DNA of 64,000 bases from Alviniconcha marisindica. Lineage: Eukaryota > Mollusca > Gastropoda > Provannidae. The notes below the pieces were generated by a model. It did not search any database, had not been told where the DNA came from, and saw nothing but the letters and a program-made list of their open reading frames with translations. Positions 12,801-50,400 of this stretch are shown here, piece after piece; the first letter of the stretch is position 1; every line of letters begins with the position of its first letter. Location: assembly GCA_018857735.1 (NCBI GenBank), contig JABMCL010000272.1:103501-167500 (forward strand), written 5' to 3'. A program made the position numbers and the translations under genes.

Positions 12801-13455
12801 AAGAATTTCAAATGGCCGACGCAGTAGCTGATGGCCACACTCGACACAGTAAATGACAAGAATACCTGTTTACCATTTCCAATCTGCATTTCGATTGGTA
12901 GTGTTTTCAGTTTCTTGCCTAATGAACTCTTAGAGATTGCCAGGGTGTTGCAGAAGTAAAACACTATAAATCACATCCAGAATCTTAGCCTGTCTGTCAC
13001 TTTGTCAGTGTCATACACCTCACCGAAAGTCACAAAAAGTACATGTTTACGGGCGAACCTTTTGCCAGTTTTGGTGTAGTCATACTGTCATTACAATTAA
13101 ATAGAAAGCTTTGAAATGAATATAGAGGAGCTGACATATTAAAACCTTTGAGTTCCAACAAACTGAACAATGTAAAATTACGGGCAATTTAAAGACGAAA
13201 TGATAAAACAAAATGAAAGGTTTGAAATCGTAAGTTGCAGTTGTACATTAGTCATCAAATTCAACAGAATTACAAGTTGTAGTACAGAGCTGTTCAGTTG
13301 TCATGATGCACGTTGTTCTCTGGTATAAAATATGACAGACGGTAACAATGATTCGTATTTTCCACCAGAAAAGCATACATTCTGATGGACGACAAACAGC
13401 ACATAACGTGGTTTATTATAATGCTACATTGCACCAAACCATACTCACCCGCCAT
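822..13455 (-). CDS. HAT1: Histone acetyltransferase type B catalytic subunit (HAT1), 11 coding exons, 407 aa
   Basis: The protein acetylates newly made histone H4 (K5/K12) with acetyl-CoA, normally in complex with RbAp46/48, before chromatin assembly. Coding exons, in transcript order on the minus strand: 13455-13449, 11396-11325, 10258-10183, 8598-8475, 7277-7136, 6013-5860, 5534-5430, 4911-4808, 4009-3858, 2664-2548, 992-822. They total 1224 nt with phases consistent at every junction, all GT-AG. Seen in the translation: N-terminal HAT1 domain (HQLFG at about 46-50, FGYKDL about 55-60, DVNFKPFGDLLHSY about 120-133), then the GNAT core with the acetyl-CoA loop QRQGHG at 236-241, the catalytic region DITVEDPS with E263 and D264, and a C-terminal helical part (ARRVYEILRL, YRLDVKRRL). 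The start ATG has A at -3 and G at +4. Human HAT1 has 419 residues. Human catalytic candidate E187 aligns with D175 here, a conservative change. Identification comes from family knowledge of the human protein and is very secure. Confidence 0.97.
1010..1165. repeat. Degenerate AT-rich tandem repeat in HAT1 intron 10
   Basis: About three copies of a unit near 55-60 bp containing CATAAATAT, AACTTGCCTTG and an ATATAAA...CTTTT stretch. It lies immediately upstream (in transcript sense) of the last HAT1 exon and abuts the hAT-like element that starts at 1173. Confidence 0.6.
1173..1759. mobile_element. Nonautonomous hAT-like DNA transposon, 587 bp
   Basis: Terminal inverted repeats CAGACCTGCCTACC (1173-1186) and GGTAGGCAGGTCTG (1746-1759) are perfect over 14 bp. 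The flanks are 8-bp near-duplicates (TATATATA before, CATATATA after), but they sit in an AT microsatellite, so the target-site duplication is weak evidence. The CAG...CTG ends suggest hAT. No transposase is visible; the inside holds a GC-richer stretch (1380-1740) without a coding frame I recognise. Confidence 0.7.
3130..3345. repeat. About 60-bp tandem repeat in HAT1 intron 9
   Basis: Three to four degenerate copies of a unit with GATGCTCAAAC, ATGTCCGTTTTGTA(C/A)GAC and GTAGCAAAATGCAAAGG. Apparent open frames here are repeat artefacts. Confidence 0.7.
4020..4125. repeat. Purine-rich short tandem repeat next to HAT1 exon 9
   Basis: About five copies of a 21-24 bp purine-rich unit GTAGAAAGAGA...CTTGAAG start only 11 bp from the exon 9 acceptor. 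In the transcript this is a pyrimidine-rich tract just upstream of the 3' splice site, so it could lengthen the polypyrimidine tract. Confidence 0.65.
4440..4780 (+). mobile_element. Interspersed repeat family C (about 330 bp), copy 1
   Basis: Shares ordered blocks with 17160-17480 and, inverted, with 49195-49545 and 50285-50400: GCAGACTCACTGC, ACATGGCTGGTGCCA, CACTTCATGCAAAGCCA, TTTAGCTGTAACCTGCCACC, GGCAGAATGACTGGGA, CTTTTATGTGCTA. No open frame and no tRNA-like head is seen, so I leave the class open (probably a SINE or a LINE tail). Confidence 0.65.
5260..5505 (-). repeat. Tandem copies of the 3' edge of HAT1 exon 7 in intron 7
   Basis: The last 50 or so bases of HAT1 exon 7 plus its splice donor recur twice further into intron 7. 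The genuine exon end reads (minus) CATCAGACCAAGGTTGAG then GTCAGT at 5429-5424. Diverged copies end near 5351 (AAGTCATT) and 5266 (AAGTCAGT). Spacing is about 75-85 bp. The 5266 copy keeps a GTCAGT donor-like hexamer and could act as a decoy 5' splice site. Confidence 0.75.
6200..6420. repeat. Tandem repeat with GGAGGTGCAAGCAGTTACA units in HAT1 intron 5
   Basis: Three copies of a 75-80 bp unit that carries a G-rich block followed by GGTGCAAGCAGTTACA and CAATCACA. The G-rich block is on the plus strand. Confidence 0.7.
6540..7110 (+). repeat. Tandem array of the CCCTGATATAACC...TGACTGGG repeat (copy A)
   Basis: About nine partly shortened copies of a unit near 65-70 bp: GCCCTGATATAACCCTATG, TGGCTGACTGGGCTCAAAGC, ACCAACTAACTGTGTATGTG. 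It lies in HAT1 intron 5 and ends about 25 bp before exon 5. The reverse-oriented counterpart is at 46950-47795. The core also occurs singly at several places in the window, which suggests that a SINE tail became tandemised. Confidence 0.85.
7640..7930 (-). mobile_element. Interspersed repeat family D, copy 1 (inverted relative to 54115-54600)
   Basis: Read on the minus strand it matches 54115-54570 in blocks: CTCCAAGCACTGGTTTA, CCTTCCTTCAACCACTGC, GTATTTAGTTAC, GTTTGTTACAAACAACTCAG, AATCTGGCAGA, TTTGGAGGAAGGTGCCGG. No coding frame is preserved. The class is unknown. Confidence 0.6.
8012..8233. mobile_element. piggyBac-like MITE, 214 bp, with TTAA target site
   Basis: Terminal inverted repeats CCCCTTCACTGCC (8016-8028) and GGCAGTGAAGGGG (8217-8229) match perfectly. 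The right flank is TTAA (8230-8233) and the left flank is CTAA (8012-8015), one substitution from TTAA. TTAA duplication and CCC...GGG ends are hallmarks of piggyBac elements. No transposase fits in the space. It lies in HAT1 intron 4. Confidence 0.75.
8620..10170. other. HAT1 intron 3, mostly unassigned
   Basis: Intron between HAT1 exons 3 and 4. It contains short AT, GT and T-rich microsatellites (9381-9390, 9518-9540) and AAACAAAC runs near 10050. I see no conserved exon, no inverted-terminal element and no coding frame resembling a known protein. Confidence 0.4.
10481..10572 (+). mobile_element. SINE 3' segment, family B (GGAGCTGTGTGAAAG...GTAAAGCAAC), copy 1
   Basis: Blocks CTCAGGAGCTGTGTGAAAG, CATCCTGGGTTCCCCATCCC, AGTCTGTACCCTC and GTGGATGTAAAGCAACATG recur at 40611-40695, 60111-60200, 62621-62720 and, inverted, 62853-62937. 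The same tail logic appears in the tRNA-headed element at the right edge of the window. A headless SINE 3' end is the simplest reading. Confidence 0.6.
11740..11860. repeat. GT/G-rich low-complexity tract
   Basis: Degenerate GTGTGTGAGAG and GGGGGTGGG runs within HAT1 intron 1, with potential for G-quadruplex formation. No other content is seen. Confidence 0.6.
11935..12150 (-). mobile_element. tRNA-derived SINE in HAT1 intron 1
   Basis: On the minus strand a tRNA-like head carries an A-box TGGCCTAGTGGTTAGG (12139-12124) and a B-box-like CAGTTCAAATCTG (about 12104-12092). A body follows that contains ACATTAAAATGGCTCTTATC and CATTCTGGTGGTGACAGTG. The body matches 63360-63436 plus 63963-64000, where the same SINE is interrupted by a hAT-like element. 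It is not a functional tRNA gene: the cloverleaf is degenerate and sequence continues past the 3' end. Confidence 0.75.
12250..13440. other. Proximal HAT1 intron 1, no recognisable element
   Basis: About 1.2 kb of moderately AT-rich sequence just downstream of HAT1 exon 1. Short repeated words about control of ACATCTC and TGACATCA appear, but I find no exon, inverted-terminal element or conserved RNA. Enhancer function cannot be judged by eye. Confidence 0.35.
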
Positions 13456-13489
13456 TTTGCTTGGCGCTTTTCCAGTTCGTCAAGGTTTC

Positions 13490-13497
13490 ACTTCCGG
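13490..13497. promoter_or_regulatory. ETS/GABP-type site ACTTCCGG
   Basis: Matches the GABP (NRF-2) consensus found in many bidirectional and nuclear-mitochondrial promoters. It is 37 bp upstream of the HAT1 start and 86 bp upstream of the carrier start. Motif match only; binding is not shown. Confidence 0.5.
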
Positions 13498-13506
13498 GAC
13501 AATTTT

Positions 13507-13554
13507 CACGTGTCTCGGGAGAAAATGAACCAATCAATGGATTTCTATCACGTG
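13507..13554. promoter_or_regulatory. Two CACGTG E-boxes flanking a CCAAT box
   Basis: The perfect palindromic E-boxes at 13507-13512 and 13549-13554 (USF/MYC/MITF type) are 42 bp apart, about four helical turns, with CCAAT (NF-Y type) at 13530-13534 midway. The spacing and symmetry would suit bidirectional activation. Motif evidence only. Confidence 0.45.
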
Positions 13555-13564
13555 CTATATAACC

Positions 13565-13581
13565 TTCACCTCTAAGGTGAA
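13565..13581. promoter_or_regulatory. Perfect 7-bp inverted repeat next to the carrier start codon
   Basis: TTCACCT and AGGTGAA are separated by CTA and end 2 bp before the carrier ATG. In DNA this is an everted pair of AGGTGA half-sites, close to nuclear-receptor AGGTCA halves. In RNA it could be a small hairpin in front of the start codon. Which applies, if either, is unknown. Confidence 0.4.
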
Positions 13582-13583
13582 TC

Positions 13584-41855
<28,272 letters not shown>

Positions 41856-44800
41856 CGGTGACAATGACACACGGTAGCTGCTGCAGAAGAAACGAACTCT
41901 CACCCCCCCACCCCTCACTGTGATACTCGTTTAAGCGGAGTGGTTGTTTTTGTCAACGTGGAGTGCCGTGCTTCAAGGGCGTTGCTTTCCACAGGCTGCA
42001 TCAGTGTTGCAGGTTTTTGCCGCACTGCTGAGGTACAGGGAATTTTGTGTGGGTGAACTGAGGCGGGAAAGGGAGATTTTTTGATTTTTTTTTTTTTTAC
42101 GTCATTTGGATCAGTAAGTTATGCCCGGGAGGCTGTTTGTGACATGTGCGCACACTCGTGGGCTCATCATTTACCATCATTGAAAGGGTTGTGTGGGCTA
42201 TGATTGTCAGAGTTGCTGGTAAGGACAGTGTAAGTGGAAGAGCTTGACAGGGAGTTGGGATATGAAATGCCAGCAAAAGACTCCAGTGTTCTATGAATGG
42301 ATAGTTATAAACTCAGACGTTCCGTGAATGAATCAGTTATGTTCTGAGTGTCAGAAATGCCAGCAGCGGCTTGAGTGTTTTATAAATGGGTAGTTAGTTG
42401 GGTTGTGAGACGTGCCGGCAGAGATGCTCGTTTATGGATGAATTGTGCCTGTGTGAAGCTGGCCATTTAGTTGGGAGCAGGAGAGGTAAAACTGACACGC
42501 TCACATGGCACACAACCGCTGTGTGGCCCAAGCGTGGTGTGCGAAGGGTTCAGTGCTGAAGCATGCTATGTACTGACTTGCCATACCATTTCCACATGCA
42601 CTGTTTAGTGAGAAGTCAGACTTGGTAAGATGGATTTTTTTTAATGCCCAGTCAACCAGTATGGTTATATGAGGGCGAACAGAGCACATCAGCAGTGTGT
42701 TAAAATAATGTGGTTTCAGGTTTCAGAATTCCACTGTTTTGTCATTTGCAGCATCCTATTGACAAAAACATAGCAAAGAGGAGAGTTTTGTCTGGAAAAT
42801 GTTTCCAAACGCATAACGGTATGACCAAATGGCCTTTTTGTGTAAGTGACAGAAAAGAGGTGCGTGCTTGATTGACTACTGTCGCCTGCTCATGCAGTTT
42901 GACAAAGTTGTGAAATCACTGGATCAAAGTGCACAGTTTTCATAACAAAAAGTAAACACTCCTTGGGGAGAGAAGTGTGTCGTCATGCACAATCACTTTC
43001 CCCTGTCAGCTGCAAGTGTGTTCTTTCTGCGGTAGCTGCAACACTGCTTCTGATTGAGGTAGCCACCACTTTTACAGTCATCCTGCACTGTCACTACCTG
43101 TGTGCTGTGCTGAAGAGAATCAACATTTGGTGTGTGCTGTCCATTTTTAGAACACTGATCTTTGTATTATATTGTGTCCAGAAAACCACAGACTACTGTC
43201 TTCCGAGCACTTTGGTGCCCACAGTCAGAACACTCAGATAAAAAAAGCTGTATCAATCCCAAAAAACCACAGACTACTGTCTTTGGAATACATTGGTGCC
43301 CATTGCCTGAATGATTGGATTAAAAAAAAGATGTACATTGCCCATTCACAGTTACCTGACTGCAGGTCACTGATGAGACTTGCATATATCGTATCCCAGG
43401 AAATCACAGACCTCTGTCTTTGGAATACATTGGTACCCACTGCCTGAATGCTTGGATAAAAAAAGATGTACATTGCCCATTCACAGTGACCTGACTGCAG
43501 GTCACTGATGAGACTAAAATTTTAATCTGAAGAAGAATGAATGGGAGGGGAAATGTGTGATTAAAGGGGTTGATAGAGCAGGTGGAGATGGGGGGGAGGG
43601 GGGGGGGGCAAGGTGGAGTACTTGTCCATGCAGTTACCTTGTATCGTGGCTTTCCCAATATTATGGACTGTAGGCATGGTGCTACATAATGGCCTTGTGT
43701 TCTTTCGCCAGGATTCTGATTTTCTTTTTCTCTGCTGGAATGTTGACACTCTTTCAACATATAAAAGCAATTTGTTTGCACACACAAAAACTACATTCAC
43801 ACAGGCACTGTGAGCAGTCAGTCGGTCAGTGCGCACAACTTGCAGTCTCTACACGGAGCATAAAACTGTCATCGCAAACAGTCCACAGAATCGGCAAACA
43901 AACAAAAAAAGTTACACAGAGCTTCTTCCATAAGTTATAAATGCACAGGGGGAATGCCGTTGTTTGAAATACTCAGGCACATGTGAAAACAGAGTGAAAA
44001 TGCACAACAGTGCCAACTTTTAATACTGTACAAAGGCGGAAATGGCAGGGTGAACCAGCAGCCAGCAGGCTGACCTACTTAGGGCAGCAGGGGAAGTCTG
44101 GCAGCTGGGAGGCGTCCAGTGTTGGCTGGCTAAGTGGTAGGGCTCTGCCCTCCTGGAACAGCAGTGGAGTAGTCCCGTTCTGATTGTCTGATATGCCAGT
44201 GAAGATGCTGAAAGGGTGACTGGGTTAGAATTGCCAGCAGAGGCTGTTTGTCTAGCGGGGGGGTGGATGACTCTGACCAGGTCCATTTCCACACACTGGC
44301 TTTTGTGCCTTCACTCTTGCAGATCTTTCAGACAAGAATCAACACCTTAGGGAGTTAATTAGCACTCAAAATACGTAACACAAGTACAGCAACAAGGACC
44401 TGAGTCGCCAATGGTAACTCTCACCTGGCATTTGTGTAAATACTAAGTACATAAACTCCACCAGAGGTCCATCTTTCAGACAAGGCCATCATGTTCCATG
44501 CTGAAAATCTGCTATCGGTACCATAGACTTACTGTCTTGAAAAGGGTGACAGTGACTGTCGATCCCTACACCCCATGCTCATGGCGTTATGGCTGGCAAG
44601 TTGCTCAGGTAACTGATACCGTGCCTGCCAGGCAGCCCTGCATCAGGCACATGTAGACATTTGGACTGCTAAAAATGAATCAGAGTGCGTAGAAGCAAGC
44701 ACAGTTGGGAATTTATTTTCGGCTCTGGTGTCCTTGTCTCTGTGCACCAGGCTTCACCATGTGCATGTGTAGAGCTCGCTGTCACTGTGGCACACTTAGC

Positions 44801-46950
44801 AGTTCTTATTTTCAGTATATTTTTCTGCATAAGGGATTTATTTCATTGGAACGGTTACACAGAATTGATGTGGTAGACTGGGATCAAATGTGATTTACTA
44901 ACTCAGCCTTATTTGGTTGGGGGTTAGGAACAAGTAAGAAGTCCTTTTCAAGATTCACGACTACTTTATTATCGGACCAGAGAAACTGACAAATTATTGA
45001 CTGACAGTGTGCTCTCTGTTGACAACAAAACAACACGGTCAAGATTACAAGAACAGAAGCTTGTTTATGTGCAGTCTCATCGCAGTTAAACACAGAAGCA
45101 GTGATTTATTGATGTCAAAAAGCATGTCATACCAAGGGATTCTGATTAACATCATTTCCCTGATGGTATGGATCAGGGAAAATCATTACCCTTTTGCATT
45201 TACACATCTATTTTGTGTTCTGTCGGCAGAAATCTCACATCGTGTGCTTGCGTCATAGATTTGGTCAACTTTTGAGGGAGCATTGACGAGTAACTCCCGT
45301 TCAATAGCTTTATCGCAAAGAGGCAAAGTGTCTTCCACAGCTCAGAAATTCTTGATTTTCTAGGCTTGTCAAAATTTGCAGCTTCTTGGGTTTTTTGTTC
45401 GTGGGTATTTTGGTGTTTTTGTTTGTTTGTTTTTGCAGGGGGAGGGGGGGAGGGGAGTGAGTTGTTGTTTTTCCTGATTCATGTTTAGCAGGCATGTGGT
45501 GGTCTCTGTTTTGAAAGTGCAGCCATGCGCTGTTCTGTGGAAGCGCTGAACTGGAAGCTATAATCCAGCAAACACTTTTTGGGTCCAGAACACAGACCAG
45601 CAAGCTGGAATTGTTGAACTGTGTCTCCTGGAAGGACGGAAGGAAGACAGTTGCAAGGGGGTCTTTGTTCCATCACTGTCCTTTGCTGATGAGGAGAACT
45701 GGAAGCGAACAAGGCCTGAAGAAAACCGGCAGTTTCCTTTTGTTTGAAGTCTGTTGAACAGATTTGTGTAATCTCTGGCATGATGTCAGACAAATACACA
45801 GCGCACAGCTGTGCAGCTAGTTGGCAACAACAACAAAAGGACACCAGCAGCAGCAAAACGGAGGGTCATGATATTATTGTTGTGGATTTGATGTGCTCCA
45901 GTGTGGTCAAAGGGTATGTTGTCATCATCTGGAATGCTCTAGTGTGGCCAAAACCAGCTGTTCAGATCCGGCTGTTCAGGTAAGCCTGGTTTTTGTGGTG
46001 CCCTGTTCTGCTAAAGGTTGGGATGGGAGTTGGCCAATTGTTTTGCGTAGGTATGCATAAAGGAAGGGGAGGGGTCTGACTTATTTGGAGCAAATCCTTA
46101 TTGTAATTTGTGCTTGAGGATTAGCTTTCCTGTGCTGAAAAAAAGTACATAATTGGCTGGATGGTTCTACTAAGCTCTGTTTTGTGTTTTACCACAGCAT
46201 TATTTTTGTCCATTTTTCTTGGGTTTTTTGTTTGTTGCTTTTTGGTGTATGATTTTGTTGTGGTGTTGAGGAGGGTCTGGCTCTGATCATGTAATTTTTA
46301 TGGAATGCCTGATCTTGGTAGTGGAATGAACATTTGTGGTGCAGAATCATTGCTATTTTTAAACATTTGCGTACCCTCAAAGTTTGGTTGCTTTTGCATT
46401 TTGTGTTGTTGTTTTGATATTTTGGGGGTCTTTTTGTGTGTTTGTGTGCGTTTTTTTCTGGAGGGAGGGTTGTTGTTGTTGTTTTCTGGAGAGAGGGTGG
46501 GGATTAAATGCATGATAGTTTATTGTAAAGTGCATAACTCGCTCTACATAAGGTGCATGCTTTGAAGTTGTGCTTCTTGTGTGGACAGCAATGCAACATT
46601 TTAAGAGAGGGAGAGACACACAGGTAGGCTGACATAAAACAAGAGATGAAATCAAAGATAATCCAAGAGAATGCCTTACTGTGCTGTAGTATAACTTCAC
46701 TACAACTTGTAGAAGAATTTCAGAGTTTTCAGAAAAAGAAAAATGCGACACAGAAAAAGTTTGATTAAAAACTATAACGGCCCAAAACCTTACTTAACTT
46801 TTGGACAGTGCAAAAAAGCTATAGATCTGGGGAAGATTTTGCCATCAGGCACACACTCGGGGTTTGATAATGATGAAATCAGCTTTTTTCAGCTTTTTTT
46901 CTTCTGTGTTGTGTATTTGGGCATGTGTATGGTGACACAGAAGAGAACAG
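41856..46950. other. 3' UTR and/or downstream flank of the carrier gene
   Basis: No coding exon is recognisable. Contents: a T-run (42081-42099), a single repeat core at 42637-42678, a duplicated segment at 43180-43530, a G-run at 43588-43608 and a LINE-tail-like ACTACTTTATTATCGGACC near 44960. ATTAAA at 43560-43565 is the first plausible poly(A) signal variant. Where the carrier transcript really ends cannot be told from sequence alone. Confidence 0.45.
43180..43530. repeat. Degenerate tandem duplication downstream of the carrier gene
   Basis: CACAGACTACTGTCTT(T/C), GGAATACATTGGTGCCCA, AAAAGATGTACATTGCCCAT, TTCACAGT(T/G)ACCTGACTG and CAGGTCACTGATGAGACT occur two to three times at a spacing of about 145 bp or less. 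Confidence 0.8.
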
Positions 46951-47795
46951 TTAGTTGGTTAGTTGGTGCTTTGAGCTCAGTCAACCTCACAGGGTTGGTT
47001 TGTTGGTGCTTTGAGCCCAGTCAGCCAGGGTTATATCAGGGCTAACACATACACATACACAGTTAGTTAGTTGGTGCTTTGAACTCAGTCAGCCACATAG
47101 GGTTATATCAGGGCTAACACATACACATACACAGTTGGTGCTTTGAGCCCAGTCAACCACATAGGGTTATATCAGGGCTAACAAAGACACATACACAGTT
47201 AGTTAGTTGGTGCTTTGAGCCCAGTCAACCACACGGTTATATCAGGGCTAACAAAGACACATACACAGTTAGTTAGTTGGTGCATTGAGCCCAGTCAATC
47301 ACATAGGGTTATATCAGGGCTAACACATACACAGTTAGTTAGTTGGTGCTTTGAGCCCAGTCAATCACACAGGGTTATCTCAGGGCTAACACATACACAG
47401 TTAGTTAGTTGGTGCTTTGAGCCCAGTCAACCACATAAGGTTATAATTTATATCAGGGCTAACATACACAGTTAGCTGGTGCTTTGAGCCCAGTCAACCA
47501 CATAGGGTTATAATTTATATCAGGGCTAACGCAGACACATACACAGTTACTTAGCTGGTGCTTTGAGCCCAGTCAGCCACTTAGGGTTATATCAGGGCTA
47601 ACACAGACACATACACATTCAGTTAGTTGGTGGTTTGAGCCCAGTCAACCACATAGGGTTATATCAGGGCTAACATACACAGTTAGTTGGTGCTTTGAGC
47701 CCAGTCAACCACATAGGGTTATATCAGGGCTAACATACACAGTTAGTTGGTGCTTTGAGCCCAGTCAACCACATAGGGTTATATCAGGATTAACA
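46950..47795 (-). repeat. Tandem array of the CCCTGATATAACC...TGACTGGG repeat (copy B)
   Basis: About 13 copies, read on plus as GTTAGTTAGTTGGTGCTTTG, AGCCCAGTCAACCACATAGG, GTTATATCAGGGCTAACAC, ATACAC. It is the reverse complement of the array at 6540-7110 with the same spacer type. Units vary by loss of one or more GTTA or ACACAT words. Confidence 0.9.
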
Positions 47796-47799
47796 GAGG

Positions 47800-49190
47800 A
47801 GAGCAGCTCAGGTAGGTAGTTGATTGAGTGTGGAATTTCTCTCGAGTCTAGATGAACGTACAAAGTTGTAAAAATTACTTCAGTGTGCAAACGTCTATTT
47901 GGAAAAATACGCTGCTTGGTTTTTGCTTGTTGTTTGTTGGTTTTTTGTTTTTTAGAAGAAAGTGCAAGCTATAAATGTCTCCTCTTTTCTGAAATTTTTA
48001 CTACAAAACTTAGTTAAAAATCCAACAGTGTAAAATAGTGAAGGAAAGAAGTGCATGTTACTTTTTGCAGTAGTTGCATCACATGTTTATATTACAAACA
48101 GCTATTCAACTGTGATAGAATAAATATAATGCATAATTCACCTTTTAAGAGAGTTTGTACTGCTTTCTGTCTTGTGTGTCTGTGTGTGCTTCATGTTTGA
48201 TATTTGGCGTTGAGAAGTATTCCGCTAAACTAGATCTGCAACCCCCCTCCCCATCCCCACTGACACACCCCTGCGCACACACTCAGAGCGAAGAATGTCA
48301 CAGGAACTTGATGCTAGTTTGGATACTGTTTTCAATGACTGAAGTTGTAGCTTGCATGAATTAAGTGCTCTTTAGTGTTGACAGGTTGATTTAGTTGACT
48401 TTGATAGTTCCAGGCGAAAGGTGTGAGCCTGTAAGCCAGGAAACAGTACTGTACACACAAAAGACAGCATTGGATAGCAGCTTGTACACCTTCGTGTATT
48501 CCTCATTTCGTTTAGGTGGTCAGTGATCACTGGTATGGCACATTCAGTCAGCAGAAGGTGCACTCTCATGGCATTAATTAGAGGTGTTGAGATGACATTT
48601 CTCTGTGATACATGCGGTCTGTTTGGTTCCTCCGTTTCGCAGGAGGGGGCCTTCACATTTAAAGAAGCACATCTGTCCTTTTCAGCTTTGAAATACACAT
48701 GCTGTCAATCCCCAACGGGTGCAGAGCACCTTAAAATGAACTGAGATTATGCAAGTCGCTTCACTGCTAATTGTAAGAGTCTAGCATTATATTTGTAAAT
48801 TTGTCCTTTTCAGCTTTGAAATACACATAGGGTCAATCCCCTGTGTGTGCATAGCACCTTGAAATGAACTGAAAGTCACTTCGCTACTAATTGTAATAAT
48901 CTGGCATTATATTTGTAAATACTTAAATTTATATGTATATTCAAGGCAATAAGTTGAATAAAGGTTATAAAACTACAGATGATTTGTCTTACCCTTAAGT
49001 GTTATATATATGTAGATACAGAGACACTGTCAAATGTTACGGTGTTACACAATCAGTGCCTCACTCTTTAAGTGTTATGCAGAGGCACTGTCAAGTGTCA
49101 TAGTGTTACACATCACTGTCTCACTCTTAAGTGTCATACAGAGGTACTACCACAAGAGCGGCCGGAGAATTTTCTTCTCCAGGGTCAACT
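47800..49190. other. Non-coding flank with a duplication and candidate poly(A) signals
   Basis: A two-copy tandem duplication of about 130 bp spans 48670-48945 (CTTTTCAGCTTTGAAATACA, AGCACCTT(A/G)AAATGAACTGA, GGCATTATATTTGTAAAT). AATAAA occurs at 48119-48124 and 48957-48962. The latter, before TTATAAAACTACAG, could end a very long carrier 3' UTR. No protein-like frame is seen. Confidence 0.4.
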
Positions 49191-49194
49191 TTCT

Positions 49195-49552
49195 GTGCTG
49201 ACTCTTATTATGGCATCGGTTCCACCCCTGTGTTACCACAGTAGTACATAAAAGATCCCTGTCATTCTGCCAAAAGTGCGGGTGACAGGTTACAGTTAAA
49301 CACACATGCACATTACCTACGTGGCTTTGAATGTGGTGACACTGTAAGCTGGTGCATATTTGAGACGGCAGCAGTTTCACGTGGCACCAGCTATGCAACA
49401 AGCAAATAGCATTGTTAGTAGGCCACTTCAGTGGACATTGAAAAATAAAATATGCACTATAAAAGGATACAGTCACTCATTCAGAATCACATGCGACATG
49501 AATGCAGTGAGTCTGCTCAAGAGCAGAGTATAGCGCTATATAAAAGCAATCA
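49195..49552 (-). mobile_element. Interspersed repeat family C, copy 3 with a GCGCTATATAAAA tail
   Basis: Inverted relative to 4440-4780. Plus strand reads TACATAAAAGATCCCTGTCA, TTCTGCCAAAAGTGCGGGTG, ACAGGTTACAGTTAAAC and ends GAGTCTGCTCAAGAGCAG, TATAGCGCTATATAAAAGC, (AAT)n. Another partial copy in the same orientation is at 50285-50400. Confidence 0.65.
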
Positions 49553-49984
49553 ATAATAATACCTTACTCTGAAGTGTTGCACAGATGTTGTACTGCTTTA
49601 CCCTTAAGTGTTGTACAATGGCACTGTCTTACCCTTAGGTGTTAAACAGAGGAACTGTGTTACATATATATATATGTGTTATACAGAGGCACTGTGTTGT
49701 CATTAAAAAGTTAATTGCTGTGTATTGTTTTCACTGATATTTCCTCCAGAATCAATTATTTCTTCGGGGAAGGTTCAGTTTTACCAAAAAGTATTTGCAT
49801 ACTGCTCTGTGCCAATAAGAGGTATATGTCTTGGTTGTCTGCAAACTGTCACTTTGCTAGATGTACCTGTCTAGTGGATGTCACGTGTGTTTCTGTCTAC
49901 TGGACATCGTGTGTGTGTGTTCCTGAATTTCAGCGTCACAGTCAGCTGTAGTTTAGGTTTCAGTTGAGTTTCAGTTCTGTTCAA

Positions 49985-50240
49985 GATGGTATCTATGCAC
50001 TCAGAAAAGCCCATATCCACCCCATCTCTTAGAAGTTTCCCCAACAACACCTTTGAAACAGTTCTAATGTTCGTCTGATTGACAGTGACCCTCTTTCATC
50101 CTTTCAAGGAAGATCATCTAGTGCTTCCTCTTTCCACGCCTCTCTCCTCCAGGCAATTGATGGTTGTGATGCCCTTGGCTTTGCACCCGCAGGTAGTGTC
50201 TCAAGCTCCTCAACATTTCAGATCTTCTGAGAACACTTTT
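49985..50240 (-). mobile_element. Interspersed repeat family E, inverted copy
   Basis: Reverse complement of blocks in 25045-25345: AAGATGGTATCTATGC, CATCTCTTAGAAGTTTCCCC, AAGGAAGATCATCTAGTGC, TTCCACGCCTCTCTCCTCC, GATGCCCTTGGCTTTG. Confidence 0.65.
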
Positions 50241-50284
50241 ATTTCAGTATCGGTCCCCACCACCATCCCCACCCCACCCCTCTC

Positions 50285-50400
50285 CCCATGTTACTGCAGT
50301 AGCATGTAAAAGATCTAGGTAATTCTGCCAAAAATGCAGGTGGCAGATTACAGCTAAACTCACATATGTGGCTTTGCTTAAGTGACACTGTAAACTTGTT
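50285..50400 (-). mobile_element. Interspersed repeat family C, partial copy 4
   Basis: GCATGTAAAAGATCTAGGTA, ATTCTGCCAAAAATGCAGGT, GGCAGATTACAGCTAAAC and GTGGCTTTGCTTAAGTGACA match the family C element. The remainder of the element is missing. Confidence 0.55.

Larger units (their letters stand above)
13456..13583. promoter_or_regulatory. Putative bidirectional promoter between HAT1 and the aspartate/glutamate carrier gene
   Basis: Only 128 bp separate the two divergent start codons, so both promoters and both 5' leaders must overlap here or the leaders must be very short. Visible motifs: an E2F-like TTGGCGC (13461-13467), an ETS/GABP site ACTTCCGG (13490-13497), CACGTG E-boxes at 13507-13512 and 13549-13554, a CCAAT box (13530-13534), TATATAA (13556-13562) and a perfect inverted repeat (13565-13581). 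The TATA-like motif lies only 22 bp before the carrier ATG, so in that direction it would start transcription at or beyond the ATG. It may be non-functional or serve the other strand. ETS sites are common in nuclear genes for mitochondrial proteins, and E2F-type sites suit an S-phase histone modifier. The regulatory roles are inferred. Confidence 0.75.

Noticed and set aside
13556..13562. TATATAA as the TATA box of the carrier gene
   Set aside because: It is only 22 bp before the start codon, so a start site 25-30 bp downstream would fall at or beyond the ATG. Kept as a motif, not as an assigned TATA box.
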